From Cricetomys ansorgei (lineage: Eukaryota; Chordata; Mammalia; Rodentia; Nesomyidae), in assembly GCA_026225945.1 (NCBI GenBank), contig JAMJFZ010003746.1:5816501-5880500 (forward strand): a stretch of 64,000 nucleotides of DNA. Reading direction: 5' to 3'. This document shows, in pieces, positions 1-11,660 of the stretch. How positions within the stretch are numbered: position 1 is the first letter of the stretch; each line of letters begins with the position of its first letter. Both the position numbers and the translations under genes were made by a program. The notes under the pieces are model-generated. The model ran no database searches and had not been told where the DNA came from. It saw only the letters and a program-made list of their open reading frames with translations.

Positions 1-231
1 TCTGTGCTGACTCTAAAGGAAACAGTTTTTATGTTTAAGATAGAGTGTGGTTTTCCAAAAAACAACTGGTAACCTTGTCTGCAGAAAGAGTTCCCTTGTG
101 GGGTGGAGTTCTCATCACCATAGCAGATGTGTCTTGTCAGAACTGTCTTACCAGTATCTAGACCACTTGTCTTTCTCTTAGTCAGGTTTGCGATAAAAAA
201 AAAAAACTGCTCAGTTTAAGTGGCTTTTAGG

Positions 232-612
232 CTACAAGCCCCAACTTCTGCAGCATGTCTGGGTGTTGAAGGAGGCCCTGGTACCTGAGGGATGTCCGAG
301 TGCCATGGACTGGCTAAGTTCCTGTGTGATGCTTGGGCATCCATTGGATGCCATGACATCTGAGGGATGTCTTAGTGCCTGTGGGATGCCCAGGTGCCTG
401 TAGGAGGCCCTGGTACTTGCAGGATGTCCAGGTGCCTGTGAGACATCTAGTGACCTGCAGGATGCCTTGGTGTTTATGGGATGTCTAGGTGCCTGCCTGG
501 TGCCCAAGTGCCTACATGATGTCCAGGCACTTGTAGGAAGCTTTGGTGCCTGCAGGAGGCCCTGGTGTCTGCATGATGTCTGGGTGCTTGCGAGTTTGGG
601 CAGTGAAGTCAA
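232..612. repeat. Degenerate 19-bp minisatellite
   Basis: About 18 tandem copies of a unit near gtgcctgtaggatgtccag (19 bp) can be laid out between roughly 254 and 600, for example gtgcctgtgggatgcccag, gtgcctgtaggaggccctg, gtacttgcaggatgtccag. Both strands stay open across it in at least one frame, which produces spurious ORFs. Confidence 0.8.
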
Positions 613-719
613 ACTTCAACATACTGAAACCAAGGCTAATATAGGCCAAGTGAATGTCCATGATCAGTGTAGCCTGCTTAATTTTCTTCTATTTGTTTTG
701 CTTTGTTTGTTTGTTTGTT

Positions 720-1180
720 TTTAGAGCACAAGGGTAGGAGGGAGGACCAGGGAGGAATGGGAAGAGAGTGCTATTGGGATATATTGTATGAAACTCAAGT
801 TATTAATAAAAGTATTATATTAAAGAATGACAAGGCAAAAGCTCTCTTATTGAGGCTGTAAGAGGCAACACAATAAGACAGAAAGGGTTCCAACAGCAGG
901 CAAAAGAGTCAGGGACACCCCATTCCCATTGTTAGGAGTACCACAAAAACGCCAAGCTAACAGCCCTTAGATATATGCAGAGGCCCTGGTGCCTATTTGC
1001 TTGCTGCTTCAGTCTCTGTGAGCAAATATGAGTCCGGCATTGTTGATCAGTGAACTGTGTTCTCCTGGTCTCCTAGAACCCCTCTGGCTTTTACAATCTT
1101 TCCTCCTCTTCCATGGGGTTCCCCAAACTCTTTTAAATCACTGGTCTTTCTATGAGTTCTGCAGGTATTTGTGGTTTCAA
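720..1180. mobile_element. L1 3'-end fragments (+ then -)
   Basis: 720-820 looks like the tail of a + strand L1. 825-1180 is a minus-strand L1 3' UTR with the landmarks agggttcc, gtcagggacaccccattcc and tctctgtgagcaaatatgag, which recur at 34630-34830. Confidence 0.65.
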
Positions 1181-1342
1181 AAGGTGAGATATTCATTGAA
1201 TTTGGAGTGATGGAAATAATAGTCAGGCTCCATCTACTTAGGTAATGAGGTCTTAGTAGATCTTTGTAACAGTTAAGTAGAAAACAGAAAGCTATAATTC
1301 TCGTATGAAAATGAATGATTTGGTTCTGGTTTTCTTTTTCAG

Positions 1343-1444
1343 TTTATTTTCAAAAATATACTCAACTTGTTGAAGAAAAAAAAGCTCTAAAAGATGTGAT
1401 CCACACAGAATTAAACTGCACAAAACACCCTTCACCAGTGGAAG
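1343..1444 (+). CDS. Clec4a: DCIR-like gene, neck exon
   Basis: The acceptor follows a pyrimidine tract (tttctttttcag) and the donor is gaag/gtaaga. The reading is YFQKYTQLVEEKKALKD then HTELNCTKHPSPVE, a charged, helix-prone stalk typical of DCIR necks with one NCT glycosylation sequon. The exon is 102 nt and phase 1 at both ends, the same as the neck exon of the downstream Dectin-2 gene. It is the first recognisable exon in the window. The preceding membrane exon is not found between bases 1 and 1342. Confidence 0.88.
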
Positions 1445-4400
1445 GTAAGAATCAATGTGCCCAGCGTGTGGCTGCTGGCTGTAAGTGTAACGGTCCCACA
1501 CAGATATTTCCAATAGACTCCAGGTGGCGTGTACTGAGAATGGAGTTCTCGTGAACATTTACAACAGACCTCAAAGTCTGACACATATGCCTCCATTTGT
1601 CTACACAAATCTTGGTTGTGAAGAAGGTTCTATTGTTCTCAGATTTCTCTAGCTTCTTCTTCTTTCTGAACTGTCTCAGCACACTTGCTCTTTCTCATCC
1701 CAGTTATTATCGATGAGATTAATGAAGAACTGCATCACAAAATGTGAATTACTTAAAGTATTAAATAGACTTGTGAGAACATTTTTATACTCATATAAGA
1801 TTTAATGTGATGATATAACGATATAGTTCTAACCTCATGTGATGTACACTGTCCCCTATATGAACATTTTCTATAAGCAAGCGTGGTTGCCACACCTGGC
1901 GCATGAATACTGACATCACCAGTGACTGAAGCTCATGATGACTAGACTCTCAGCTGGGACACCGCACTGTATCTGGCTGTCATATCTCTTTAGTCTCCTC
2001 TGGGTTGGGATAAGTTTTCAGAACATCCTTGTTTTAAATGACTCTGATCAGCAGCTTTGAGGACGACTGATCTGGTATAGGGTAGGATATTCCTCTATGA
2101 AAATGTGGTGTTTTTCTAATGATTATATTTGGGTTATTTTTTGTGGGGATGAAGATGAAAGGTGTGAGATGCTAGTTTAATCACATTGTACAGAGGGTCT
2201 ACACTATTAAAATTATTATTGACTGTCAATATCAATTGATGGTCTACCTAAGGCAGGCCATTTAAAGCATAACTTTTTTAAGGCTGACCCCTTGGTATTG
2301 GATAACCACTTAGAAGGTTCATCCCTGGAGTAGAAATTCTCTCTGTGAGCAGGTGTTAATTGTCTATAGCTCTTATAAACAACAAAAGTTAAAGAAAAAT
2401 AGGTCATGAATTTCAGAAGGAGGAGGGAACATGGCAGGATTGGAGGGAAGAGAAGAAGGAAAATGATATAATTATGTTTTATTTAAAAATAAAAATTGAT
2501 CTTTTTCCTCCATTTTCCAGAGTATAATTTAGGAAGGATGTTTCCATATATAGCCCATACTAGAGTGGATCACTGGGTTAGGGTTCCCAGGAGACAGAAC
2601 ACTGTATCTACCTATATCTACCTAACTTCTTCATATAGAGCACAGTACTCTCTTTTGTCTGAGCCTTGTTTATGTTCACCACTCAGCTCCTCACTTAGCA
2701 CTGCCTGCTTCAGCCATTTATTCTTCCAGCTCCTCCCATTGTTTGATGCTTCCCCATCTCTGACATTCTTGGAATCCGTCTAACACATATGGATCTACAT
2801 TAGCAAGCTAACAGATCTCTGTGTCTTTGCACAATGTGTTTCTCAATATTTGTTTATTTTTTCTATACTTTACACCTCTTGTATTTGGTATAGTAAGATT
2901 ACGGATTATGGTGGGAAACTGTTTATTTGCCTCTGTTAGTTAATTAAATTTCTATGATTTTGTCTCTCCAGTTAACTTATTTCTCTGTCATCTCCATTCT
3001 AGTATAATCAGTGATGTAAAAATTCTATTAATTTTTTTCTTTTATAAACACATTGAAAAACACATTATTACAGATCTAAGGAGTTATTTACACATATTTG
3101 GTTTTTACTTACTTTTTGACTTTGCTGAGGCATTCCATTCTACATTCATTTCTAGAATTTTTAAATATTTTTATCAAGTATTTTTATTATTAGTAATGGA
3201 AAAATCTCTGGCAGAATTTTACTGCCAAGGTTATTGATACATTTTGTTTAAATACGACATACACAATATGAAGCTTTCTGGTTCTCGCTATGATGGGTTC
3301 TATTTTTTGGAGACCCGGACTGTTTAGCCTTGTGCCCTCAGCCTCTAGGTGTTATTTACACTCTGTCTCTCTGGCTTCTCTGAAAGCACCCCAGGAGGAC
3401 AAAGAGGGCCTGACATCAGTGCTGGTGGAGGTAGACTTGGGTTGCTTGGCACCCAGGGGTGAGGGGCTCCTTGTTGCCCCTGGAGAACTCGGGAGTCTCA
3501 GCTTCCTCCTGGTCTCTGCACACCACAGCTGTTAAAATGACTTTATTACGTTGCACTCACATTTCCTTCTTCCCCAAAGATAAAGCCTGGAGCTGTTGCC
3601 CAAAGGGTTGGAAGCCATTTAGTTCCCACTGCTACTTCACTCCCACTGGCTCAGCATCTTGGAATGTGAGTGAGGAGGCGTGCTCCAGCATGGGCGCCCA
3701 TCTGCTGGTGATCCACAGCAAGGAGCAACAGGTGCACCCTGGGAGAGAGTGGGGCTGAGCCAGGCTGCTGTCTGCCTCTTTTTATCAAGACGGAATTTTA
3801 TTTACTCGGGTGTTGGTGCTGTGCACAAAGCTTTCCCTAGATAGGCAGGGAAGGTTGTTTCAGCCTGTGCATCCAACACCTCGTTCCTCTTTCTAAACTA
3901 AACAGCCCTCAAGGAACCATGGCCACAGAAATACAGGACATGAGGGCAGAGGGAAGGAGGAAATGTTTCTGCTTGAAAGACCGGTTTGTTATCGCAGCAC
4001 TCCAGTGCTTTCTATAGCACCAGCTCTAGCGGAGAAGTGCAGTCATAGTTGCTGCGCTGGCCCAGCAAGGAGAAGCTTTCATATGTGCGAACGCTTCTAG
4101 ACCTCTTCAGAGGGAACCACCTCACAGCAAGCGCTCTACTGGACACTAGAAACACATGGGTCTGAGCTTGGGTGTTCTTTGTGTTTGCTTTTTATTTTTT
4201 GATTCAGAACTCCTCAGCAAACCCCACAGAAATCCAGCACCTGCAGACAATATAAAATGCCAAGACCTAGGGAGACCCACACTCAACAGTGCACAAAACA
4301 TTATTTTAAACACAACCAGAAACAAACTTCTACACAGAGAAGGGCACAGAACTGCACACAGGAAACAAAATCCAATCAGGAAGAGCCACAACTAGCAGTC

Positions 4401-6505
4401 AGAAATGAAACACCTTAAGTTATGAAAGTAAAATAAAAATTCTCTCATGTGCAACTTTCCAGAATGCTGTTAGTGAAGGAAATAGGGGAATGAGTCTGAG
4501 ATGAGAATTCATTACAATCATGGACACAGATTGTTTCCAATATTATAGAAATCAGGCTTATGAGTGATGACTTTGACTGTGTCCTGATTAGGCAGCAGAG
4601 ACCTGCTATTTATGCAGGAGTGCTCTAACTGGGTGTACACTTGTTTGACCGAAGAGTTCATCAGACTGCATTATAGATAGTTGTGAGCCACCATGTGGTT
4701 GCTGGGAATTTAACTCAGGTTCTCTGGTAGAGCAGCCAGTGCTCTCAACCACTGAACCATCTCTCCAGCCCCTAGTGGTGCTCCTCTATTCCTTGATACT
4801 TTTATCCCCCTCATTTTGGTGTGACCAGAAAAATATCAGTCAAAATAGCACAGTGTACCTCTAAAATATACAATTATTGTGTATTAATCTAAACTTTGGT
4901 TTAAGGGTTTACAGAGATGAACTATGGTTTGATTATTTTGGATTTGTTTATGTGCATCATATTGAAGCCTGTAACTTTGTATCATTAAAATATTTTTTGA
5001 AAGATCATTTAAAATTGGGTAACAGGAAAGGAGTGCTCAATTCAGGCTGAGTACTGTTTCTTTCTTTCCTCTTAGGATTTCATCACCAGGACCCTGGAGA
5101 ACAATGCTGCTTATTTTATAGGGCTGTGGGATCCAGGTCATCGACAATGGCGATGGGTTGACCAGACACCGTACAATGAAAGTGCCACGTGAGTCTAGAG
5201 TTGGAGGGGTTCTGGTCCTGTAGCACGTTCCAGCTGTCAGTTATGAAACTAAAATAGCTCACTCCTGGTGTAACTTCTGGGGTAGAGTGACTTTTTCTTT
5301 GATTTATTCATCACAAGAGTCCTGTTAGACACCCCATTATTGACACTCCCAGGAGAGATGAGGAAATTGAGTTTGAAGGGTGTGGAATGGTGAGTAGTTA
5401 GGCACCCAGTGAAGGTGCTTCCACACAGGTGGATTCCAGTGTGCTTTCATCTGTATGTTTAAAAACAGGATTTATTTTATTTTAATTTGTATGTGTATGT
5501 ATGTTATCTCTGTATATTATTTGTCTGTATCTATGTGAGTGTCTGATATGTGTATGTGGGTGCCCATGGAGGCCATAGAGGGCACTCGATCCCCTGGAGC
5601 TGGGGTTACTGGAAGTATGACCTGGCCTGTTTGAGTGCTAGGAATGGAACTATCATGTTTTCCAGAAAAGCAGCCATCACTCTCAATGTCTGAGCCAGCT
5701 CTCCAGCCTTCATTTATATCCTTATAATAAAAATTCTTGTCATCAGTCATAACTGACTTTTTCTCATAAGTGAAAAGCCCTCATTTCTGATATTGTTATG
5801 TCTCATATTTATCTCATATGTTCCCATATTCTATCCTGTTATCTGTTGTGAGAATAGGTAGAGATGACACTGTTGTTCCCAATTTTCTGAGAAAAAACTA
5901 GGAATCAAGGATATTAACTTTCTTGTACTAGACGACAGAAATAAGCATATTATCTGGGGATTTTAACTAGTCCTTCAGTCTCTATAATTCCATTGTAAAG
6001 TGGAAAAAACTATATTAACACGTGAGAATAGGAGCGATCTTTCCAATGTATAAATTAGCCCCATGGATGGGTTGACAGTCCCTTGGTACCAAGAACCTGG
6101 AAAGAAGAAACAGCAGCCTCTGGGATGTGTGCCTGGAGAACGTCAGTGAAGTCACATGCTGACAGAGCATTGAATGCCGTGGGTCCTGTTTTCAAGGAAA
6201 TGGCAGAGATATGGGTGCTGGGGAGTGCTTGACTTACACATACTTGAATCTGATTTCCACACATTTTAACCCCAGCCTCAGGCTTACTCATTCTTGCTTT
6301 CTCTTTTCAAGCATTATTGTAGAAAACATCGTCCTGTTTCTCCCTCCCTTTTAGATTCTGGCACCATGGTGAGCCCAACAATCAAGATGAACGATGTGTT
6401 ATGTTAAATAATCCACAGTCTTCTTATCTTGGTTGGGGCTGGAATGACGCCCCTTGCAATGGTGGACAGAAGTCGATTTGTCAGATGAAGAGAATATACT
6501 TATGA
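1343..6505 (+). CDS. Clec4a: Clec4a/DCIR-family C-type lectin receptor, 3' part (spliced exons)
   Basis: These are the last four coding exons (1343-1444, 3580-3731, 5076-5188, 6355-6505) of a type II C-type lectin of the DCIR group. Joined, they give 171 residues and a stop with no frame break: extracellular neck (about 34 residues) and a complete long-form CRD. The CRD shows the SCCP cysteine pair, SHCYF, EEAC, MGAHLLVI, a FIGLWD core, EPN in the Ca2+ site, WGWND and the closing SICQM cysteine. EPN plus WND is the classical mannose-type Ca2+ site. Possible N-glycosylation sites are NCT, NVS and NES. Exon lengths of 102 and 152 nt match exons 3 and 4 of the Dectin-2 gene downstream, which supports paralogy. 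The cytoplasmic and transmembrane exons are outside the window, so an inhibitory (ITIM) form cannot be told from an activating DCAR-like one. The symbol therefore names the family, not a proven orthologue. Confidence 0.88.
1445..3579. other. DCIR-like gene, intron before the CRD exons
   Basis: About 2215-2500 resembles a + strand Lx-type L1 3' end (ggaacatggcaggattgg near its tail). The rest is AT-rich with no feature I can name. Confidence 0.45.
3580..3731 (+). CDS. Clec4a: DCIR-like gene, CRD exon 1
   Basis: The acceptor is cttccccaaag and the donor is caacag/gtgcac. The product includes DKAWSCCPKGWKPF, SHCYF, SASWNVSEEAC and MGAHLLVIHSKEQQ, which form the first strands and helix of the CRD. 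Length is 152 nt, phase 1 in and phase 0 out, identical to the matching Dectin-2 exon. WNVS is a possible N-glycosylation site. Confidence 0.9.
3732..5075. other. DCIR-like gene, intron between CRD exons 1 and 2
   Basis: It contains a reverse B2-like SINE (about 4670-4792, ending ccatctctccagcccc) and a segment at 4205-4385 that is repeated at 17565-17755. Confidence 0.55.
4670..4792 (-). repeat. B2-type SINE
   Basis: The region from gtgagccaccatgtggttgc to ccatctctccagcccc is the reversed start of the tRNA-derived B2/B3 family. Confidence 0.75.
5076..5188 (+). CDS. Clec4a: DCIR-like gene, CRD exon 2
   Basis: The acceptor is tttcctcttag and the donor is gccac/gtgagt. The product reads DFITRTLENNAAYFIGLWD then GHRQWRWVDQTPYNESA. 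FIGLWD and WRWVDQTPY are the conserved CRD core and long-loop entry. The exon is 113 nt, one codon shorter than the Dectin-2 equivalent (116 nt). Confidence 0.9.
5490..5712 (-). repeat. B3/B2-type SINE
   Basis: The landmarks gcccatggaggccatagagg and ccctggagctggggttact, ending agccagctctccagcc, identify a diverged, reversed B3-like copy in the last intron of the DCIR-like gene. Confidence 0.65.
6355..6505 (+). CDS. Clec4a: DCIR-like gene, last CRD exon and stop
   Basis: The acceptor is ccttttag. The product reads FWHHGEPNNQDERCV, then GWGWNDAPCNGGQKSICQM and KRIYL before TGA at 6503-6505. EPN and WND, the two ligand-contacting Ca2+-site motifs, are both intact, so this copy is predicted to bind mannose- or fucose-type glycans. 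Human DCIR and some rodent DCIRs instead carry EPS (from memory of the family). Confidence 0.9.
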
Positions 6506-6910
6506 ATCAAGCATTTCCCATCACACACGAATGAATTGTTATCCATCATTACACATAATTATACCCGGAAAGTTCTTCATATGGAAGAGACGTCCATAGA
6601 ATTTAGGGAGGCAGACAACAGTTGAGACAACATAGGAGAACTACAACCCACATATATACTCGTTTATTCACCCAAGTGCTCCCTCATAAAATGACCATTT
6701 ATGAGAATTCCCCGTGGACCAGAGACTATACAGGGACCATTTTGTGCACATGGAGCTTCACTGCCAACCCCCCAAGGTTTCATTCACTCACACAATTATA
6801 TGATGTGTTATCTCCAGCTATCCGTTTTTCTTTTCTTTTCTTTCTTTTTTATTGTCTGCCTTTGGCTTTATTGACCTTTAATTGACAAATAAAATTCTAT
6901 ATATTTAGGC
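6506..6910 (+). promoter_or_regulatory. 3' UTR and poly(A) signal of DCIR-like gene
   Basis: AATAAA lies at 6888-6893, 383 bp after the stop, and GT-rich sequence follows at about 7000-7060. This is the first canonical signal after the stop codon and probably ends the transcript. Confidence 0.6.
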
Positions 6911-6989
6911 TCTAGAGTCTGCCTTGAAATATACGTTTACTGTGAAATGATTATCAGAGAAATTTTCCAACACCCTCTTTTACTTAGCA

Positions 6990-9790
6990 TAGTTGCCATT
7001 TGTGTGAGTGTGTGTTTGCTCGAGTGTGTGTGCGCACGTGTGTGATTATATGTGTGTGTTTCTGTAGGTGACAATAACACTTAAGATACTTTAACGATAA
7101 TTTACACACGCAGGATGGTGCTAACTATGGTCACTCGATTGTGCCTTGGCTCCTCGGTACTCACTCATATTTTACCCGGCAGTTTGTACCCTTCATCAAC
7201 ATGTTAGAAGTCCCAACACTTAGCCCCTTACACCCATGGATTATTCTGTCTAATTCCCGAGATGTACTTTTTTAGACATATTTATAAGTGAGATCATACA
7301 GTACTGATCTTTTCCCTCCATTTGTTTCCCATAGACAAATACCCTCCACATTCACCCACTGCTGCTGCAAATTAGAGAATGTTCATTTGTGTGATGGACT
7401 AAGAATGTTCTAGTGTATCTAGTATGCCCACTGACAGGACTTAATTCTTTACAATCCATTCCTCCACTGACATGCAAGCTGTTTGCAGCTCTTCACTTCT
7501 GGGAGTGATTCTGAAAGAAGATGACTGTGGATGGCTTTGGGTGGTGACATTTCTGTGTTGCAGTGTATACATCCCAGAGTAAGATTGCCACCTCGTGTAA
7601 TTCTATAGCCAGTTTGAGGAGTTTCTGTACTGTTTTATGTAATGATTGTACCAATTCAGTTTCCTGGCAGCAATACATCCAAATTTTATCCTAAAATATT
7701 TTGTGTTTTAACATTCTTAGACATGCTTTTTTCCGTTTACTTTTCTCCTTGGCGTTATTATATGGAACCGCAAAGTCTTTTCTATGACGACCATTCATTC
7801 TGCTACTGAGCCACACTTGTTTTATCTCTAATGTGTATGTACATGTGCTGTACATGCAACATCTTGGACTTTCAGCTTTTTTCTATAGATGATCATATTC
7901 TCATCACAGAGAGACACTTACTCTTCCATTCTGTGTGTGCACATGTGGGCAGTGTGGACGGAAGTGTCACCGTTGCTGTCTCCCACGGCGTAGTTACTGC
8001 CTGAAGACTGCTCCCCTGCAGAGCCTGCTCCTTAGCTAACCTGCTCCTTGCTCAGCTGTGTGTATTACACATGCTGAGCCTTGGGTGATGCGGCTTCTCC
8101 ATCAGAGAGCCCAACCCACCTGATCACACTGTCTGTATCCATGTCTTTGTCCTTCCTCACTGTCTGTACCTTATTCATTCCCTCATCACCTCTGGTCATG
8201 GTTCTGGAACCCAAGCCAAGCAGGATGTGGCACACCCAAAACTAGAGACCTTTTGAATTCTTTGTCATGTCCACTTTCTCAGTCAGGTCTTCCAGTATCA
8301 GGTGAATAGGAGTGGTGGGAATGGGTGTCTTTGTTCCTGATGTTAAAGGAGTGATTTCAGCTTTTCACTCTTGAATGTGGTGTTAGCTGTGACTCTTGTC
8401 AGTGATGTGTGGTTCCTTTATGCTTGCGAGTTCTGTTTCCAATTATTCGTGTTATTGTCTAATATCTTACAGATTGTCTCCCTATTTAATCTTTCTATCT
8501 AATGAGTTGGCAAAAAATACCAGCACTACCACCTACATGGAGTAATGTCTGTTTTCTTTGTTGCTCAATTGATACTTAAGGACAATCTTGGATTATAACT
8601 TAGTCTTAAACAAAGAATTAGAAAATAAGGCCCAACTTGCTAATGCATCTACAGTGAAGATTAGAAAAAAACATAAAACATGAGAAATATTAAATATTAT
8701 TAAATTGATATTTCATGTAAGTCACACTAAAATGCCTTTCGGTAAGTGAAAGGTAGCATATTTTGACACAAGAAATTCTGATTAAATTTGCATAGGAAAG
8801 AATAATAATGTACATGATTGCTTCACTCTTTTCTAACATCCATAGCAGGCTAATGAACGCAAATGGAAACACAAGCAAATCTTGCTCAGCCCTGAGCCAG
8901 TGCGGTGCATTTTCTCCGGAGTTCAGGCACAGTCGCATAACCAGTTACGTAAGTCCACGTGGGGAGCCAAACTGTGGCAGCTTCTGAGGTGGCATTCCCA
9001 GCTTTGTGAAAAGCTGAATGTTTACTAATTAATCCAAATCTCTTTAGAAAGGGAAAGCAGGGATAGTATTCACTAAGCTGGAACTGCTGTTTTTAAAAAG
9101 ATCATATTCACTTTACTATGAGCCAATGTACCTTAAACCTAATAAAAATATTCTGCTAGCCATTCGTGATCTGAATTTTGATGGGTTAAATAATGGTGCA
9201 TGTGAAAGAGTCAGGAGATGATTTGTAGTGAGCCTGCCAGGTCCTAGGGTTAAAGCACACTATACCTAGCTAAATACAATTTTTAATTTGCTCTTCTACC
9301 ACCATGAACATTGCATGTTAGAAGCTGGACTCTCTCTAGTCCACTGTATGTTGTTCTACATTTCCATTGCATTTATTTTGTTGAGAGTCTTTGAAATTAT
9401 GAATGTGGGCTAAATTTTTCAGATGCATTTGATAATTTATTGAATTTATTAAGTTATTTTTTGTCTTTCATCCTGTTAATGTGGTTTATTGTATTTACTG
9501 GCTTTCATGTACAAGTCATTTGTGTCTGTTATAGATAAATCCCATCTAATCATGTTATATAATTCTTTTAATGTCTGTTATAATCAGTTTGCCCTTTTTC
9601 TGAGGATTATTGTGTCTATATCCAGCAAGGATACTGGCCTGAATTACTGAATTATGTCTTCCTATAATATTCTTTTCTCTCTTTGTTATTTGTGCCATAT
9701 AAGGCTTGCCAAATGACATTTCAAGTGTATTCGTCTCTTAAGGTTTTTGCTTTATCTATTTTTTGGAGATCACTGGGCTTCTTTACTTAG
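6990..9790 (-). mobile_element. Old L1 remnants downstream of the DCIR-like gene
   Basis: A GT-rich stretch (7000-7060) is followed by diverged minus-strand L1 ORF2 pieces (about 7080-7950, 8250-8520 and 9370-9790), recognisable by segments such as gaggattattgtgtctata. No gene is seen at 8590-9370. Confidence 0.5.
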
Positions 9791-10189
9791 AATGTAACAA
9801 GAAAAGGTGCTTCGTGAGAGTACAGAAAAGCAAAAGCTGGAATTACACAGTGAGAAGAGCTCATCATTCCAGCCCAGCCCCCTCTGTTAGGAAAACAGCC
9901 TCAAAGTCAGATATTTACATGGAGTAAGACTTACTGCTTTCTAAAAGATGTGATTTCTGTCTCAAGCAAAATCCTAGAGTTTGAAGAGGGACTATTCTTA
10001 AAGTTGTGAGAAATTCAAAATGAATGATGCTAATTTTCTTGAAAATACATGTTTTAATCCATCAGAGAAACCATCATCTTAAGACTTTCCACTTAATAGT
10101 TATTTGTTAACTAATTCAAACTTCTTACTCATTGATTTGTTCGTAGTTTCTATCTATTCATGATTCAGTCTTGGAAGCTATAAGTTTTG

Positions 10190-10385
10190 TTTTCTTTCTT
10201 CTCTCTCTCTTTCCTTTCCTCCTTCCTTCATTCCCTTCTTCCTTCCTTCCTTCTTTTCTTTCTTCCTTCCTTTCTTTCTTTCTGACACAGTGTCTCATGT
10301 AATCCAGGTTGGCTTTAAACTCCTGATCCTTCTGCCCTAATCTCCAAAGTGCTAGGATTACAGGTATATACCATAGCACCCAGCA
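10190..10385. repeat. CTTT/CTTCC pyrimidine microsatellite and reverse SINE fragment
   Basis: 10195-10282 is a CT-rich imperfect microsatellite. 10283-10385 is a diverged SINE of the B1/B4 group (aatccaggttggctttaaac, gtgctaggattacaggta). Confidence 0.65.
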
Positions 10386-10816
10386 TTAGGTTACATGTAT
10401 ACATGAATTATTAACTTTTTTATGGGTTATTCAATTTGTTGACATATAATTGTTTATAGTATTTCTTTATGATTTTTGTATTTTGTTATATCTATTATAA
10501 TGTGACTTTCATTTATAGTTTTAAAAGTTGACTCCTCTCTTTTTTCAATTTATTTAATTGAGAAAATTTTCAGGCCTTTCCTCATACTGCAAGGTAGTAC
10601 TGCTCCTTCCTGTCCCATAGGATTGCCCGGTTCCTCTGGGACTTCTGTCTGCTGGGTGACCCCAGGGAACAATAGATGGAAAGAGGTAATCAAAATCAAG
10701 GCTGAAATTCATGAAACAGAAATTTAAAAAATTACAAAAGAATCAGTGATACAAAGAGTTCACTCTTTGAAAAGATTAACAATCTTATCAATCGTGATAA
10801 ACTTTATCCAAATTAG

Positions 10817-11163
10817 CACACAGACACACACACACACAGAGACACACACACACACAGACACACACACACACACAGACACACACACACACACAGACACACA
10901 CACACACACAGACACAGACACACACACAGAGACACAGAGACACACACACACACAGACACACATACACACACAGACACACACACACACACAGACACACATA
11001 CACACACAGACACACACACACACACAGAGACACAGAGACACACACACACAGACACACACACACACACATACACACACACACACACAGACACACACACACA
11101 CAGACACACACACACAGACACACACACACACACAGACACACACAGACACAGACACAGACACAG

Positions 11164-11195
<32 letters not shown>

Positions 11196-11214
11196 ACACA
11201 GAGACACAGAGACA

Positions 11215-11254
<40 letters not shown>
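10817..11254 (+). repeat. Compound (CA)n/(CAGACA)n microsatellite, about 440 bp
   Basis: CA dinucleotides are regularly broken by GA, giving cagacacacacac units at about 20-24-bp intervals. Long ORFs on both strands here (up to 213 codons) are products of low complexity, not genes. Confidence 0.95.
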
Positions 11255-11255
<1 letters not shown>

Positions 11256-11259
11256 CATG

Positions 11260-11660
11260 GAAGATGACCTGACCCAGCTGCCTCGAGAGGCATGCATCTT
11301 AGGCTTCTCAGCTAAGAGTTGGTGACTACTGGGCCTTGTGCTTAGTTCTTGGGAGACTGATGTAAATCTCTCAGGGAGTGAAGCTTTTAGGTCACTTTGT
11401 GTTTCTCTGTATGTTCTCTTAGTAGTCAAGACAGCATGAAAGCTTGTTAGGACAAGTGAATGTGAATCTTGTATATTCTGTATAGCTTGCAGACACTATT
11501 GTATCCTGGTAGCCATCACGGTATTGATCCTGGAAATTGTCATTATGTTCTGTTTTTGATCAAGGTATAAAAAGTCTGATTGCTCCCAATAAAATTGCCA
11601 CAGCTTTTCTGTGGACCCTCCAATCTCAGCCTGGGTTCTTCATTCTTTGATGGACCATTA
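11260..11660 (+). mobile_element. LTR-like element with promoter and poly(A) signals
   Basis: TATAAAAAG (11566-11574) is followed closely by CCCAATAAAATTGCC (AATAAA at 11588-11593), a layout seen in compact endogenous retroviral LTRs. Boundaries are approximate and the family was not recognised. Confidence 0.5.

Noticed and set aside
232..724. ORFs of 126 and 85 codons in the minisatellite
   Set aside because: A 19-bp unit rotates through all frames, and low stop content explains the openness. There is no splice or start context.
10746..11429. Overlapping ORFs of 146-213 codons on both strands (Thr-His and Cys-Val repeats)
   Set aside because: They are translations of the CA microsatellite, open in several frames at once with no independent coding signal.
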